Shown: piece after piece, positions 62,443 through 64,000 of the stretch
Position numbering within the stretch: the stretch's first letter is position 1
Layout of the letters: each line of letters begins with the position of its first letter
Assembly: GCA_963738325.1 (NCBI GenBank)
Contig: CAVTWD010000001.1
Location: 930,001 to 994,000 of the forward strand
Direction: 5' to 3'
Source of the DNA: CAVTWD01 sp963738325
GTDB taxonomy: Bacteria > Actinomycetota > Acidimicrobiia > Acidimicrobiales > Ilumatobacteraceae
Length of the DNA: 64,000 nt
The notes under the pieces: generated by a model
The model's database searches: none
What the model saw: only the letters and a program-made list of their open reading frames with translations
Told to the model about the DNA's origin: nothing
Position numbers and translations under genes: made by a program

Positions 62443-64000
62443 GTGAAAACGATTCCCCTCCGTAACGTCGCGCTCGTCGCCCACGTCGATCACGGCAAGA
62501 CGACGCTCGTCGATGCGCTCCTGCGCGCCACCGGGGTGTTCGGCGCTCACCAGCCGCTGGTCGAACGCGTCCTCGACTCGAACGACCAGGAACGGGAACG
62601 AGGCATCACGATCCTGGCCAAGGCCGCGTCGATCGAATGGCGGGGCGTGCGCATCAACCTCGTCGATACTCCCGGTCACGCCGATTTCGGCGGCGAGGTC
62701 GAACGAGCCCTGGCCATGGTCGACGGTGTGCTGCTCCTCGTCGACGCGGCGGAAGGACCGCTCCCTCAGACCCGCTACGTCCTCTCGAAGGCGCTCGCCC
62801 GCCACCTCCCGGCGGTCGTTGTGATCAACAAGGTCGATCGGGGCGACGCCGCGACCCGATGAGGTCCTCGACGAGATCGAGCAGCTGTTCATCGACCTCG
62901 CCACCGACTCGGAGCAGTTGGCCTTCCCGGTCGTGTCGGCTATCGCCCGCGAGGGGCGCACCATCGCCGGCGTCGCCATGCCCGACGACGATGCCGGGGT
63001 CACCGCCCTCCTCGACACCTTGCTGGCCACGGTGCCTCCGCCCGGGGGCGACCCCGATGCCGCTCTGCAGGCACTCGTCACCAACCTCGACGCCAGCGAC
63101 TACCTCGGGCGCCTGGCCATCGGCCGGGTCGTCAACGGCGTGCTGCGCCGCGGCGACACGGTCGCATTGCTCGAGGAGGAGTACGGCGAAGGCGAGCCGC
63201 CGCTGCGGCGGCGCCTCACTCAGCTCATGGCCTTCCGGGGGATCGGCCGGGCCGAGGTCGACGAGCTCGGCGCGGGTGACCTGTTCGTGGTGGCCGGCTT
63301 CCCGGAGGTCGAGATCGGCGACACGATCGCCGCGCCCGACGACCCGCGGCCCCTCAGTCGCCTCATCGTCGACGAGCCGGTGCTCACGATGACCTTCGCC
63401 GTCAACACGTCCCCCCTCGCCGGGCGAGCTGGCAGATACCTCACCTCCCGACACCTGCGCGAGAGGCTGGAGCGCGAGGTGCTCGGCAACGTGTCCATCC
63501 GCGTCGAGGAAACTGACTCGCCGGACGTGATCGAGGTGGCGGGCCGGGGAGAGCTGCAGCTGGCGGTGCTGATCGAGTCGATGCGGCGAGAGGGATACGA
63601 GTTGCAGGTGAGCCGGCCCGAGGTGATCACCCGCGAGATCGACGGGCGCCGCCACGAGCCATTGGAACGCGGGGTGTGCGACGTCCCCGACGAGCACGTC
63701 GGCACCATCACCCAGGCGCTGGCCCCCCGCAAGGGCCGCGTCACCGACCTGCGTCCGGGCGACGCGGGACGCACCGTGGTCACCTTCGAGGCGCCGGCTC
63801 GGGGGCTCATCGGGTTCCGGTCGCTCCTGCTCACCGGCACGCGAGGCACCGCGCTGCTGCACCAACACCACGGCGGCTGGACACCCTGGTCCGGTGAGCT
63901 ACCCCATCGCTCGGGCGGGGCGATGATCGCCGACCGGCTCGGCGAGGCGACCGCGTACGCCCTCGACAACCTCCAGCTGCGGGGCGAGCTCTTCATCCGT
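62443..64000 (+). CDS. typA: GTPase TypA/BipA, one frameshift, cut by the window end
   Basis: A ribosome-associated translational GTPase. Starts GTG 62443 ([27 protein letters not shown]). G1 is AHVDHGKT, G2 RGITIL, G3 [16 protein letters not shown]4 INKVDRGD. The frame shifts by one base near 62850, between GDAA and [13 protein letters not shown]. Downstream, the domain II and III segments continue ([58 protein letters not shown]). It reaches [10 protein letters not shown] at the window edge, missing the C-terminus. Without the extra base it is a normal TypA. Confidence 0.9.

Overview
The window is a high-GC chromosome segment of an actinomycete. The 16S/23S sequences, the TlyA-NadK-RecN-SteA-SteB-MurJ gene order, the mycobacterial-type KorAB pair and the many GTG starts point to Actinomycetota. 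Class Acidimicrobiia is my best guess, but I read the rRNA by eye only. Most genes are housekeeping genes in tight operons whose stop and start codons overlap (ATGA, GTGA, TGATG). Many transcription units seem leaderless: a TANNNT box sits 6-8 nt before the start codon.

Layout. 1-6.7 kb: tyrS (interrupted by two apparent 1-nt insertions), then a complete 16S-23S-5S rRNA operon with visible processing stems, no spacer tRNA and a strong terminator. 6.7-14.6 kb: a TPR protein, an SSB-like protein, class I aldolase, 2-oxoacid:ferredoxin oxidoreductase KorAB, DUF1015 and a HAD phosphatase. 14.6-26.1 kb: a Lys/Ala-tailed protein, then tlyA, nadK, recN, steA, steB, murJ, a GT4 glycosyltransferase, a phosphatase-like membrane protein and an MraY-like transferase, which together look like a cell-envelope/division operon. 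26.3-30.6 kb: pyrG, NUDIX, xerD, an M50 protease and an HD protein. 30.7-33.6 kb: an alpha/beta hydrolase between two copies of a 52-bp imperfect palindrome, a VOC protein and trpS. 33.8-40.7 kb: scpA-scpB-rluB, DUF480, and an aroH-tyrA-aroA-cmk-plsC operon.

From 40.7 kb the content becomes more accessory. There is a gene-free stretch with a possible MITE, hairpins and one copy of a dispersed repeat of about 135 bp (copies near 41.1, 47.8 and 53.9 kb). A DUF1801 gene, a luciferase-like oxidoreductase, an M18 aminopeptidase and an ABC exporter follow. The exporter's last gene abuts an intact IS982-type insertion sequence with a CTAG target duplication. Then come a histidine phosphatase, a hydrolase, a small membrane protein, DUF3151, a decayed DUF4038-like gene, and a two-gene redox/signalling pair (cNMP-binding histidine kinase plus a receiver-thioredoxin reductase-like fusion). 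A GH13/GH63 pair follows, and its GH63 gene is riddled with frameshifts. The end carries a potassium channel, flavin reductase, mobA, rhodanese, an RNase D-like protein, a small acidic protein and a 5' part of typA, which also has one frameshift.

Apparent frameshifts occur in tyrS, the phosphatase-like membrane protein, the MraY-like gene, the ABC permease, GH13, GH63 and typA. Nearly all are 1-nt insertions with the protein sequence intact on both sides. This fits uncorrected long-read error better than programmed frameshifting, although true decay of GH63 cannot be excluded. The most novel signals are the two structured repeat families and the kinase/reductase pair.
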